From Streptomyces sp. CC208A (GTDB taxonomy: Bacteria; Actinomycetota; Actinomycetes; Streptomycetales; Streptomycetaceae), in the NCBI RefSeq assembly GCF_030010625.1, contig NZ_JASCXN010000019.1, positions 62,001 through 126,000 of the forward strand: a stretch of 64,000 nt of DNA, read 5' to 3'. The position numbers and the translations under genes are program-made. Positions 33,324 through 41,733 of the stretch are shown one piece after another (positions within the stretch are counted from its first letter, which is position 1; each line of letters begins with the position of its first letter). The notes under the pieces were generated by a model, which saw only the letters and a program-made list of their open reading frames with translations, was not told the origin of the DNA and did not search any database.

Positions 33324-33974
33324 ATGGGGACGAGTCCGTACACGAAGGACCGGCTGGAGTCGGCGGCGCGAGGGGCGCGGACGCTGACGGAGGCGCTGGA
33401 GCGGTTGGGGGTGGACCCGAAGAGCGGGTCGCGGCGGTATCTGCTCGACCGCATGCGGAAGCTGGGGGTGGACACGTCGCACTTCGAGCGGGAGGGGGTG
33501 CGGTGGACGCGGGAGGTGCTGGCGGAGGCGGTGGCGGCGTCCACGAACATGTGCGAGGTGCTGCGGTGGCTGGGGGTGGAGGTCGTGGGCGGGCAGCACA
33601 CGCACATCAGTCGCCGGATCAAGGCGTACGGGATCGACACCTCGCATTTCACGTCCACGGTCTGGACCGAGCGCATGAGGTACAACCAGCGGCGTCGCAC
33701 GACTGCGGAAGTCCTCACCGAGGACACCTCACCCCACGCCAGGCGCGCCCAGAGCGGTCGACTCAAGAGCGCGATGCTTGAGGCTGGCATGAAGGAGCAG
33801 TGCGCTGCGTGCGGGATCGAAGCGGTCTGGCTGGGCAAGCCTCTGCCGCTGGAGGTCGACCACATCGACAGCAACTGGAAGAACAACCGGATCGAGAACC
33901 TGCGTTTCCTCTGCCCCAACTGCCACTCCACGACGGACAGCTATCGCGGGCGCAGCAAGAGGCGGCCCTCGTGA
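33324..33974 (+). CDS. HNH endonuclease with two N-terminal DNA-binding repeats (copy 1)
   Basis: 216 aa. Two about 50-residue modules (residues 6-54 and 61-109), each ending in ID/VDTSHF, look like helical DNA-binding repeats. The C-terminal HNH domain has paired cysteines CAACG and CPNC and the core LEVDHIDSNWKNNRIENLRFLCPNCHS, with the catalytic His in VDHID. It overlaps the next gene by 4 bases (GTGA). No R-M or integrase partner is present. It could be a homing-type endonuclease or a defence nuclease. Confidence 0.85.
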   Translation: MGTSPYTKDRLESAARGARTLTEALERLGVDPKSGSRRYLLDRMRKLGVDTSHFEREGVRWTREVLAEAVAASTNMCEVLRWLGVEVVGGQHTHISRRIKAYGIDTSHFTSTVWTERMRYNQRRRTTAEVLTEDTSPHARRAQSGRLKSAMLEAGMKEQCAACGIEAVWLGKPLPLEVDHIDSNWKNNRIENLRFLCPNCHSTTDSYRGRSKRRPS

Positions 33975-34621
33975 CGGGCGGAGTGCGGTACACACGCGAG
34001 AGGCTGGCCGAAGCCGCTGCAAGATGCTCTGCCATCGAGGAGATCATCGCCTTCCTCGGCACACAGCCCTACGACAACCTCCCCCGCTACCTGATGCGGA
34101 GGTTCGCCCAATTCGGCATTGATGTCTCTCACCTACGCCCCTTCGGCAGACAGGCTCGACCGAGTGCGGATGCGTTGCGCAAGGCGGTTACCGAGTCGTT
34201 CTCGAACAGGGAGGTGCTGCGCAAGCTGGGCCGGGCGGACAACGGCGCCCAGCGCGCCAATCTACGGCGGTGGATCGCCGATGACGGCCTTTCGACCGCG
34301 CACTTCACCGGCCAGGCGCACCAGCGCGGGAAACCGAGCCCGATCACCAAGCGTCCGGAAGAGATTCTGGTACAGCACGCCGGCAAGCGCCGGACCAGAA
34401 CCAACCTGCTCCGGCGCGCCCTGCACGAACTCGGTGTGCCTGAGGAATGCGCGAGCTGCGGGGTCGGCCCCCGTTGGCACGGCAAGCCCATGACGCTTGA
34501 GGTGGATCACATCAATGGGGACTGGAGCGACGACCGGCGCGAGAATCTGCGGCTTCTGTGCCCCAACTGTCATGCGATCACGGGTACGTGGTGCCGGGGC
34601 GGGAAACGGCGTACCTCTTAG
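33971..34621 (+). CDS. HNH endonuclease with two N-terminal DNA-binding repeats (copy 2)
   Basis: 216 aa from GTG 33971, coupled to copy 1 by GTGA. Same plan as copy 1: two N-terminal modules (YTRERLAEAAARCSAIEEI; SADALRKAVTESFSNREV), then the HNH core TLEVDHINGDWSDDRRENLRLLCPNCHA with CASCG and CPNC. The N-terminal repeats are more diverged between the copies than the HNH core, suggesting different DNA targets with the same chemistry. It ends 35 bases before tRNA-Leu. Confidence 0.85.
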   Translation: MTGGVRYTRERLAEAAARCSAIEEIIAFLGTQPYDNLPRYLMRRFAQFGIDVSHLRPFGRQARPSADALRKAVTESFSNREVLRKLGRADNGAQRANLRRWIADDGLSTAHFTGQAHQRGKPSPITKRPEEILVQHAGKRRTRTNLLRRALHELGVPEECASCGVGPRWHGKPMTLEVDHINGDWSDDRRENLRLLCPNCHAITGTWCRGGKRRTS

Positions 34622-34656
34622 GCGGACGAGCTATCACCGGTAGCATGGCAGGGCAA

Positions 34657-34740
34657 GCGGCCGTTGCTGAATGGTATAAGCGGAGGTTTTAGGTGCCTCT
34701 GGGCGTTTCGCCCATGTGGGTTCGAATCCCATCGGCCGCA
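34657..34740 (+). tRNA. tRNA-Leu (anticodon UAG)
   Basis: 84 bases. The acceptor stem GCGGCCG (34657-34663) pairs with CGGCCGC (34733-34739), discriminator A. The anticodon loop is TTTAGGT with anticodon TAG. A long class II variable arm (TGGGCG-TTT-CGCCCA) and T arm GGGTTCGAATCCC are present. CCA is not encoded. Confidence 0.96.
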
Positions 34741-34751
34741 CGCCTTGAATC

Positions 34752-34785
34752 GAAGGCCCACCTGCACACAGGCAGGTGGGCCTTC
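34752..34785. terminator. Bidirectional terminator between tRNA-Leu and rdgB
   Basis: A 14-bp perfect stem (34752-34765 with 34772-34785), loop ACACAG, lies between the tRNA and the convergent rdgB gene. Confidence 0.8.
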
Positions 34786-34789
34786 ACCG

Positions 34790-35398
34790 TCAGCCCAGCA
34801 GCTCCCGCACCACCGGCACCAGCGCCCGGAACGCCTTGCCCCGGTGGCTGATCGCGTTCTTCTCCGCCGGGGTCAGCTCCGCGCAGGTCATGGCGTGGCC
34901 CTTCGGCTGGAGGATCGGGTCGTAGCCGAAGCCGTTCGTGCCTACCGGCTCGTGGCGGAGGGTGCCTTCCAGGCGGCCTTCCACCACTCGTTCCGTGCCG
35001 TCGGGGAGGGCCAGGGCCGCCGCGCAGGCGAAGTGGGCGCCTCGGTGGGTGTCGTCGATGTCCGCGAGCTGGGCCAGGAGGAGGTTCAGGTTGGCCTTGT
35101 CGTCGCCGTGGGTGCCGGACCAGCGGGCGGAGAAGATGCCGGGGACGCCGTTCAGGACGTCGACGCAGAGGCCGGAGTCGTCGGCCACCGCCGGGAGGCC
35201 CGTCGCCTGGGCCAGGGCGTGGGCCTTGAGGAGGGCGTTCTCGGCGAAGGTGACGCCCGTTTCCTTGACGTCGGGGATCTCCGGGTACGCGTCCGCGCCG
35301 ACGAGGTCGAGGTCGAGGCCCGCGTCGGCGAGGATCGCGTGGAGTTCGGTGATCTTGCCCGCGTTGCGGGTGGCGAGGATCAGGCGCTGTCGGGTCAT
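34790..35398 (-). CDS. rdgB: XTP/dITP diphosphatase (RdgB/HAM1)
   Basis: 202 aa. Family landmarks: LILATRNAGKITEL at the N-terminus (nucleotide-binding Lys), VTFAENALLKAHA, the catalytic VADDSGLCVDVLNG, GIFSARWSG, and NGFGYDPIL. It hydrolyses non-canonical purine triphosphates (dITP, XTP) to monophosphates, keeping them out of DNA and RNA. It follows rph and a small lipoprotein gene on the same strand, 8 bases after the latter. Confidence 0.94.
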   Translation of the reverse strand: MTRQRLILATRNAGKITELHAILADAGLDLDLVGADAYPEIPDVKETGVTFAENALLKAHALAQATGLPAVADDSGLCVDVLNGVPGIFSARWSGTHGDDKANLNLLLAQLADIDDTHRGAHFACAAALALPDGTERVVEGRLEGTLRHEPVGTNGFGYDPILQPKGHAMTCAELTPAEKNAISHRGKAFRALVPVVRELLG

Positions 35399-35406
35399 GC
35401 CGACGA

Positions 35407-35796
35407 TTATCCCGGCGTGCAGACCTTTCCTATCTCCGCCGCCGCGTCCGTCACCGGGGTGATGTCGGGGGTCGCGTCGCCTTCCCTGACGGCGGTGCGG
35501 ACCGATTCGACGCCCTTCGAGAGGTCGTCGACCGCCTTCGACAGGTCCGCGTTGTTCGTTGTGTTGTTGAGGTTGTCGAGTTCCTGGGTGATCGCGGTCA
35601 GGGACTCCTCGATCTGCGTGACGTCGTTCGAGGCGTTGGAGACGGCCTGCTGGAGGTTGCTCACCGAGGTGGCTATGGCGTCGGCGGTCCTGACGCAGTC
35701 CATCGCCTTGTCCAGGGCTCCACAGCCGGTCAGGGTGAAAGTGGTCAGGGCTGCCGCCGTGGCGACGGCGAGGGTGAGGGTGCGGCGGCGCTTCAC
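35407..35796 (-). CDS. Small secreted lipoprotein with coiled-coil region
   Basis: 129 aa. A basic n-region, hydrophobic core and lipobox LTGC (Cys25) mark a lipoprotein. The mature part is an Asn/Ser/Asp-rich helix with a regular hydrophobic pattern (AIATSVSNLQQAVSNASNDV; LTAITQELDNLNNTT), probably a coiled coil, and ends with a second Cys (KVCTPG) that could bridge to Cys33. No family is recognised. It sits between rdgB and rph. Confidence 0.75.
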   Translation of the reverse strand: MKRRRTLTLAVATAAALTTFTLTGCGALDKAMDCVRTADAIATSVSNLQQAVSNASNDVTQIEESLTAITQELDNLNNTTNNADLSKAVDDLSKGVESVRTAVREGDATPDITPVTDAAAEIGKVCTPG

Positions 35797-35831
35797 GTGG
35801 TGGGTCCTTCCCCGGCTGCGTACATGTCGAC

Positions 35832-35858
35832 GGGGCGCACGGTACGGCCGTGCGCCCC
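35832..35858 (-). terminator. Stem-loop terminator after rph
   Basis: An 11-bp perfect stem (35832-35842 with 35848-35858), loop TACGG, lies between the end of rph and the lipoprotein gene start. Confidence 0.65.
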
Positions 35859-35895
35859 TTGTCGTAAAGGACGCGGTCGCCCCGGGGAGGGTTCC

Positions 35896-36627
<732 letters not shown>

Positions 36628-36680
36628 GGGGCCGAGCCTAGTCGTTTCCGGGTGGGGGTCGGTTCGGGGGCGGGGACGCG

Positions 36681-36714
36681 CGAGGGCCCGTTCCCCTGCC
36701 GGAACGGGCCCTCG
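36681..36714 (-). terminator. Terminator after nagF
   Basis: 14-bp perfect arms 36681-36694 and 36701-36714, loop CCTGCC, between nagF and rph. Confidence 0.8.
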
Positions 36715-36734
36715 TCAGCCGGTGTCGGCTGTTC

Positions 36735-36968
36735 TCACATCATGTCTTCGATCTCGGCGGCGATGGGGTCGGCGTCGGTGCCGATGACGACCTGGATCGC
36801 GGTGCCCATCTTGACGACGCCGTGGGCGCCGGCGGCCTTGAGCGCGGCCTCGTCGACGAGGGCGGCGTCGGCGACCTCGGTGCGGAGGCGGGTGATGCAG
36901 CCTTCGACCTCTTCGATGTTGTCGATGCCGCCGAGCCCGGCGACGATCTTCTCAGCCTTGCTGGCCAT
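36735..36968 (-). CDS. nagF: PTS N-acetylglucosamine EIIB subunit
   Basis: 77 aa from ATG 36968 (GGGAG upstream). A stand-alone EIIB of the glucose/GlcNAc family, with the phosphorylated Cys in EVEGCITRLR (Cys24). It passes phosphate from EIIA-crr to GlcNAc carried by the EIIC proteins NagE1/NagE2. The arrangement nagF divergent from nagE1-nagE2 is that of S. coelicolor, and the intergenic region has a DasR site. Confidence 0.93.
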   Translation of the reverse strand: MASKAEKIVAGLGGIDNIEEVEGCITRLRTEVADAALVDEAALKAAGAHGVVKMGTAIQVVIGTDADPIAAEIEDMM

Positions 36969-37142
36969 GTGTTTCTCCCTGTCCGTTCCGTTCGCGGGAC
37001 ACGCGAATCTCGGCGCACCGGCGGTCCGCTTTGTCACGGTAACCCACGGTTGGCCCAACTTTGCTAGCGGGTGCCGCCGTTCTGCCGAATGATGACGATC
37101 ACCGGCGGCCTGTCCTCGGCGGGGCTCCCGGAGCCTACCGCA

Positions 37143-37158
37143 AGTGGTCTACACCAGT
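37143..37158. promoter_or_regulatory. DasR operator (dre) between nagF and nagE1
   Basis: AGTGGTCTACACCAGT fits the dre consensus (A-C/G-TGGTCTAGACCA-type palindrome). DasR, a GntR-family repressor relieved by glucosamine-6-phosphate, should control both divergent genes. Confidence 0.85.
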
Positions 37159-37222
37159 CTTCAACGAGGCGCGGCACCGGCTTGTTCCGGGAGAGCGGGA
37201 GAGCGGGAGAGGGAGGTCGCCG

Positions 37223-38536
37223 GTGAGTACGGAGAGTACGGACGGCGCGGGAGCCGGGGCGCGGAAGCCGAAGATCTCGTGGGGAGGGTTCTTCCAGGGG
37301 CTTCAGAAGATGGGCCGCAGCCTCCAGCTGCCCATCGCCGTGCTCCCCGCGGCGGGCATCATCAACCGGCTCGGGCAGCCGGACGTGTTCGGCGCCGACG
37401 GCCTGGGGTGGGACAACGTCGCGAAGGTGATGGCCGGTGCGGGCGGTGCGCTGCTCGACGGCAACCTGGGGCTTCCGCTGCTGTTCTGCGTCGGTGTGGC
37501 GATCGGCATGGCCAAGAAGGCGGACGGGTCGACGGCGCTCGCCGCGGTGGTCGGCTTTCTGGTCTATTACAACGTCCTGCGGCAGTTCCCGAAGACCTGC
37601 CCGTCGGGCACGCGGGACATCGGTGGCGGCTGTCTCGCCCCTGACGAGCTCTTCGTGGGGTACACGTACCAGAATCCGGGTGTCTTCGGTGGCATCGTCA
37701 TGGGTCTGATGGCGGCCTATCTGTGGCAGCGGTACCACCGTACGAAGCTGGTCGACTGGCTCGGCTTCTTCAACGGCCGCCGGCTCGTGCCGATCATCAT
37801 GGCCTTCGTCGGGCTCCTCTTCGCCTCTCTGTGCGTGTGGGTGTGGCCGCCGATCGGTGACGCCCTGGAGAGCTTCAGCGACTGGCTGGTCGGGCTCGGC
37901 GCCTGGGGTTCGGGCATCTTCGGGGTGGCGAACCGGGCGCTGCTCGTGGTGGGTCTGCACCAGTTCCTCAACGTGCCGATCTGGTTCCAGTTCGGTTCGT
38001 ACACGAAGCCGGACGGCACGGTGGTGCACGGTGACATCACGATGTTCCTGGCGGGTGATCCGGACGCGGGCCAGTTCACCACCGGCTTCTTCCCGATCAT
38101 GATGTTCGCGCTGCCGGCGGCGGCGCTGGCGATCACGCACTGCGCGAAGCCGCACCGGCGGAAGGAGGTCGGCGGTCTGATGCTCTCGGTGGCGCTGACC
38201 TCGTTCGTCACGGGCATCACCGAGCCGATCGAGTACTCGTTCCTCTTCATCGCGCCGGTGCTGTACGCGATCCACGCGGTGCTGACCGGTGTGTCGATGG
38301 CGGTCAGCTGGGCGCTGGGGGTGAAGGACGGTTTCAGCTTCTCGGCGGGTCTGATCGACTACGTGATCAACTGGAACCTGGCGACCAAGCCGTGGCTGAT
38401 CATTCCGATCGGGTTGTGCTTCGCGGTCGTGTACTACGTGATCTTCCGGATCGCGATCACCAGGTTCAACCTGCCGACGCCTGGGCGTGAGCCTGAGGAG
38501 CTGGAGAAGGAGATGGAGCGGGAGAACGTGAAGTAG
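37223..38536 (+). CDS. nagE1: PTS N-acetylglucosamine EIIC permease
   Basis: 437 aa from GTG 37223 (GGGAGG six bases upstream). The N-terminal FQGLQKMGRSLQLPIAVLPAAGI, multiple membrane spans, VDWLGFFNGRRLVPIIM, TGFFPIMMFALPAAALAI and the substrate-site loop GITEPIEYSFLFIAP are the EIIC glucose/GlcNAc landmarks. It lacks fused A or B domains, as usual in Streptomyces. It transports and, with NagF, phosphorylates GlcNAc. It is a paralogue of nagE2 downstream. Confidence 0.93.
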   Translation: MSTESTDGAGAGARKPKISWGGFFQGLQKMGRSLQLPIAVLPAAGIINRLGQPDVFGADGLGWDNVAKVMAGAGGALLDGNLGLPLLFCVGVAIGMAKKADGSTALAAVVGFLVYYNVLRQFPKTCPSGTRDIGGGCLAPDELFVGYTYQNPGVFGGIVMGLMAAYLWQRYHRTKLVDWLGFFNGRRLVPIIMAFVGLLFASLCVWVWPPIGDALESFSDWLVGLGAWGSGIFGVANRALLVVGLHQFLNVPIWFQFGSYTKPDGTVVHGDITMFLAGDPDAGQFTTGFFPIMMFALPAAALAITHCAKPHRRKEVGGLMLSVALTSFVTGITEPIEYSFLFIAPVLYAIHAVLTGVSMAVSWALGVKDGFSFSAGLIDYVINWNLATKPWLIIPIGLCFAVVYYVIFRIAITRFNLPTPGREPEELEKEMERENVK

Positions 38537-38621
38537 GCCCCCTCCCGTCGCAGGCCCCCTCCCGTCGCAGCCCCACCCCCGTCGCAGCCCTACCCCCGCC
38601 GCAGGCCCCCTCCCGTCGCAG
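38537..38621. repeat. Five tandem 17-bp repeats after nagE1
   Basis: Units of 17 bp (consensus GCCCCCTCCCGTCGCAG) at 38537, 38554, 38571, 38588 and 38605; units 1, 2 and 5 are identical. They begin right at the nagE1 stop codon and are non-coding. The nagE1-nagE2 gap (354 bases) holds these, then a terminator and the operators. Confidence 0.88.
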
Positions 38622-38665
38622 GCTCCCGTCCGTCCCGGGACTTCGGGTCTGCGGCGGGGGTGCGG

Positions 38666-38701
38666 AAAAGGCCCCTGGACCTCGTGGTCCGGGGGCCTTT
38701 T
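38666..38701 (+). terminator. Terminator between nagE1 and nagE2
   Basis: A 16-bp stem with one mismatch (38666-38681 with 38686-38701), loop TCGT, with an A-run before and a T-run after; a good intrinsic terminator. Confidence 0.82.
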
Positions 38702-38771
38702 GTCACGCCTTCATCACTATGGCCGGGCGCGAAAAATTCGCAGGTTCCTTATCTAAGTCCCACGTGCTACA

Positions 38772-38787
38772 ACTGGTCTACACCACT
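38772..38787. promoter_or_regulatory. DasR operator dre1 of nagE2
   Basis: ACTGGTCTACACCACT, a close dre match, 104 bases before the nagE2 start. Confidence 0.85.
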
Positions 38788-38788
38788 C

Positions 38789-38804
38789 ATTGGTGTAGAC
38801 CACG
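38789..38804. promoter_or_regulatory. DasR operator dre2 of nagE2
   Basis: ATTGGTGTAGACCACG, one base after dre1; only the left arm departs from consensus. A weaker third half-site (GCGGTCCAGACCACCG, 38804-38819) adjoins it. Confidence 0.75.
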
Positions 38805-38890
38805 CGGTCCAGACCACCGCGGGTCAGAGACGCCGCCGTCACCCCCTTTTCCCTGTCCTCTGGCGGCGCCTTGCCTACTGGAGGAAGTTG

Positions 38891-40156
38891 ATGAGTACGG
38901 CCACCGCCCAGGCCGCCGCTCCCGCGAAGAAGCGCGGATCCGGCCTGTTCCAGGGCCTGCAGAAGGTCGGTCGCAGCCTGCAGCTGCCGATCGCCGTACT
39001 GCCGGCCGCGGGTATTCTGCTCCGCCTCGGTCAGCCCGACGTCTTCGGCAAGGACGGGTTCGGCTGGGACAAGGTCGCCTCGGTCTTCGCCACCGCCGGT
39101 GACGCTGTCTTCAGCAACCTGCCCCTGCTCTTCTGCATCGGCGTCGCCATCGGCTTCGCCAAGAAGGCCGACGGCTCCACCGCGCTGGCCGCCCTGGTCG
39201 GCTTCCTGGTCTACAGCAACGTGCTGAAGGCCTTCCCCGTCACCGAGGCCGTCGTCAACACGACCGCCAACAAGGGTGTCGACGTCGCCGCCACGTACAA
39301 CAACCCCGGCGTCCTCGGCGGCATCCTGATGGGTCTGCTCTCCGCCGTCCTGTGGCAGAAGTTCCACCGCACCAAGCTGGTCGACTGGCTGGGCTTCTTC
39401 AACGGCCGCCGTCTCGTCCCGATCATCATGGCCTTCGTCGGCACCGCCGTCGGTGTCTTCTTCGGTCTGGTCTGGGAGCCGATCGGCGAGGGCATCTCCA
39501 GCTTCGGCGAGTGGATGACCGGCCTCGGCGCCGGTGGCGCCGGCCTCTTCGGTCTCATCAACCGCGCGCTGATCCCGGTCGGCATGCACCAGTTCGTGAA
39601 CACCGTCTCCTGGTTCCAGATCGGCGACTTCACCAACGCGGCCGGCGAGGTCGTCCACGGTGACCTCAACCGCTTCTTCGCCGGTGACCCGAGCGCCGGC
39701 ATCTTCATGTCGGGCTTCTTCCCGATCATGATGTTCGGCCTCCCGGCCGCCGCGCTCGCCATCGCGCACGCCGCCCGCCCCGAGCGCCGCAAGGCCGTCC
39801 TCGGCATGATGCTCTCGCTCGCGCTGACCTCCTTCGTCACCGGTATCACCGAGCCGATCGAGTTCACCTTCATGTTCATCGCGCCGGTCCTGTACGCGAT
39901 CCACGCGGTGCTCACCGCCGTCTCGATGGCCGTCACCTGGGCCTTCGGCGTCCACGCCGGCTTCACCTTCTCCGCCGGCGGCATCGACTACCTGCTCAAC
40001 TGGAACCTGGCGACCAAGCCGTGGCTGATCATCCCGATCGGTCTCGTCTTCGCGGCGATCTACTACGCGCTCTTCCGCTTCGCGATCGTCAAGTTCAACC
40101 TCCCGACCCCGGGCCGCGAGCCCGAGGAGGAGGTCGAGGACCTCACCAAGGCGTGA
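38891..40156 (+). CDS. nagE2: PTS N-acetylglucosamine EIIC permease (main)
   Basis: 421 aa from ATG 38891 with GGAGGA upstream. Same architecture as NagE1: LFQGLQKVGRSLQLPIAVLPAAGI, VDWLGFFNGRRLVPIIM, SGFFPIMMFGLPAAALAIAH and GITEPIEFTFMFIAP. In S. coelicolor NagE2 is the principal GlcNAc transporter and is required for GlcNAc signalling to development (established knowledge). Here it has its own promoter with two or three dre sites. Confidence 0.94.
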   Translation: MSTATAQAAAPAKKRGSGLFQGLQKVGRSLQLPIAVLPAAGILLRLGQPDVFGKDGFGWDKVASVFATAGDAVFSNLPLLFCIGVAIGFAKKADGSTALAALVGFLVYSNVLKAFPVTEAVVNTTANKGVDVAATYNNPGVLGGILMGLLSAVLWQKFHRTKLVDWLGFFNGRRLVPIIMAFVGTAVGVFFGLVWEPIGEGISSFGEWMTGLGAGGAGLFGLINRALIPVGMHQFVNTVSWFQIGDFTNAAGEVVHGDLNRFFAGDPSAGIFMSGFFPIMMFGLPAAALAIAHAARPERRKAVLGMMLSLALTSFVTGITEPIEFTFMFIAPVLYAIHAVLTAVSMAVTWAFGVHAGFTFSAGGIDYLLNWNLATKPWLIIPIGLVFAAIYYALFRFAIVKFNLPTPGREPEEEVEDLTKA

Positions 40157-40205
40157 GCCCTCCCCCGCACGAAGCCGCACGAAGCCGCACGAAGCCGCGC
40201 AAGGC

Positions 40206-40240
40206 GAAGGCCCCGGAACCCGAGAGGTTCCGGGGCCTTC
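40206..40240. terminator. Bidirectional terminator between nagE2 and the MBL-fold gene
   Basis: 15-bp perfect arms 40206-40220 and 40226-40240, loop CGAGA, between convergent genes. Three tandem GCACGAAGCC decamers at about 40167-40196 precede it. Confidence 0.82.
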
Positions 40241-40259
40241 CCCGTGTCCGTGCAGGCGC

Positions 40260-41012
40260 TCAGACCTCGTAGACCGCGCCCGCCTTCGCCAGCTCCGCCG
40301 GGCCGCCGTACACCGCGCGCGCGTCCGCGAGGTTCCGTTCGCCGTCCGTCCACGGCGGGATGTGGGTGAGGACGAGCCGGCCCACCTGGGCGCGGGCGGC
40401 GTGCGCGCCGGCCTCGCGGCCGTTGAGGTGGAGCTCGGGGATGTCCTCCTTGCCGTGGGTGAAGGCGGCCTCGCAGAGGAAGAGGTCCACGCCGTCGGCG
40501 AGGTCGTGGAGGGCGTCGCAGACGCCGGTGTCGCCGGAGTAGGCGAGGGAGCGGCCGCCGTGCTCGACGCGGATGCCGTACGCCTCCACCGGGTGGCGCA
40601 CCTTCTCCGTGCGGATCGTGAAGGGGCCCAGCTCGAAGGTGCCCGGGCGCAGGGTGTGGAAGTCGAAGACCTCGCTCATCGCGGACGGCGAGGGCGCGTC
40701 CGCGTAGGCCGTGGTCAGGCGCTGTTCGGTGCCCTCGGGGGCGTACACGGGGATCGTGCCGCAGCGGCCGCCGTCGTGCCTGTAGTAGCGGGCGACGAAG
40801 TAGCCGCACATGTCGATGCAGTGGTCCGCGTGCAGGTGGCTGAGGAAGATCGCGTCGAGGTCGTACAGACCGATGTGGCGCTGCAGCTCGCCGAGGGCGC
40901 CGTTGCCCATGTCGAGGAGCAGCCGGAAGCCGTCGGCCTCGACGAGGTAGCTCGAACAGGCCGATTCCGCGGACGGGAACGACCCGGAGCAGCCGACGAC
41001 GGTGAGCTTCAT
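40260..41012 (-). CDS. MBL-fold metallohydrolase (RNase Z / cAMP phosphodiesterase-like)
   Basis: 250 aa. The metal-binding HLHADHCIDM (HxHxDH) is at about residue 59, GRSLAYSGDTGVCDAL supplies the next ligands, and the final His is in LVLTHIPPW. The sequence opens MKLTVVGCSGSFPSAESACSSYLV, typical of the RNase Z-like branch in actinobacteria, some of which hydrolyse cyclic nucleotides. The precise substrate cannot be told from sequence. Confidence 0.87.
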   Translation of the reverse strand: MKLTVVGCSGSFPSAESACSSYLVEADGFRLLLDMGNGALGELQRHIGLYDLDAIFLSHLHADHCIDMCGYFVARYYRHDGGRCGTIPVYAPEGTEQRLTTAYADAPSPSAMSEVFDFHTLRPGTFELGPFTIRTEKVRHPVEAYGIRVEHGGRSLAYSGDTGVCDALHDLADGVDLFLCEAAFTHGKEDIPELHLNGREAGAHAARAQVGRLVLTHIPPWTDGERNLADARAVYGGPAELAKAGAVYEV

Positions 41013-41220
41013 AGGAGCGTGAACCTCCGTGGACGGGTGCGGTCAGGCACGCAGAAGGGGAGGGGGGAGGCCGTGCGGTCAGACGAGAGTAAGGCGCTCG
41101 GGGGCCGGTCGCTCCTTCGTGGCGGCCCGTTGTGGGCGAACTCACGGGCTCTGTCACCGGTTCGGATGGACGGCGGGGCGCGGCGGCGCGGTGGGACGCG
41201 CGCCGGTAACGTCATGCGGT

Positions 41221-41709
41221 ATGGACACGTCGTGGTGGCCCGCGCTGGCCGCGGTGGTGGTGCTCGCGGTGGTGGTGGCGGTCGCGGGCGGGTGGAAGCG
41301 GACCTCCGTACGGACCCGGGCGCCGGGGCGGCCGTCGGGGAGGACCCGTCCGCCGGGGCGGCCGCCGGTACGGAAGCAGGTGCGGAAGCCGGGTGCGCGG
41401 GTGCCGCGGGCCGGGGAGATCTGGTGGGCCGAGGTGCCGTTCGAGGACGGGCCCGGTTCGAAGGACCGGCCGTGTCTGGTGCTGTCGGTACGGGGGGACA
41501 GCACGCTCGTCGCGAAGATCACGAGCCGGTACCACGACGAGCGGCCGGGGGTGATCGCGCTGCCGCCGGGGGCGGTGGGCGACGCGCGGGGGCGGGCGAG
41601 CTTCCTGGAGACGGACGAGCTGCGGGACGTGCCGGTGGCGGACTTCCGCCGGAGGGTGGGTGAGGCGGACCCGGTCGTGTGGGACCAGGTCCGCCATCTC
41701 GCGCGCTAG
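41221..41709 (+). CDS. Membrane-tethered PemK/MazF-family protein, no antitoxin adjacent
   Basis: 162 aa from ATG 41221. One N-terminal membrane span (residues about 5-25, WWPALAAVVVLAVVVAVAGGW), an Arg/Pro-rich linker, and a PemK/MazF fold from residue 61: PRAGEIWWAEVPFEDGPGSKDRPCLVLSV with the conserved G-E-I-W and K-x-R-P elements, then VAKITSRYH and a Leu/Arg-rich end. MazF/PemK are ribosome-dependent or free mRNA interferases. No antitoxin-like gene is adjacent: neighbours are an MBL hydrolase and cysM. It may have been recruited to another job. Confidence 0.8.
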   Translation: MDTSWWPALAAVVVLAVVVAVAGGWKRTSVRTRAPGRPSGRTRPPGRPPVRKQVRKPGARVPRAGEIWWAEVPFEDGPGSKDRPCLVLSVRGDSTLVAKITSRYHDERPGVIALPPGAVGDARGRASFLETDELRDVPVADFRRRVGEADPVVWDQVRHLAR

Positions 41710-41733
41710 GACGCCTGGGGCGTCAGGCCCGCG

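Noticed and set aside
33324..34740. Integrative element inserted at tRNA-Leu
   Set aside because: No integrase or excisionase and no repeat of the tRNA 3' end were seen; the nucleases lie on the 5' side of the tRNA, and integrases normally use the 3' end.
38537..38621. Iteron-like 17-bp repeats as a replication or transfer origin
   Set aside because: No rep or mobilisation gene is nearby, and the setting is a conserved core locus between paralogous PTS genes.
41221..41709. Classical two-gene toxin-antitoxin module
   Set aside because: No small antitoxin-like gene lies within a few hundred bases on either side.
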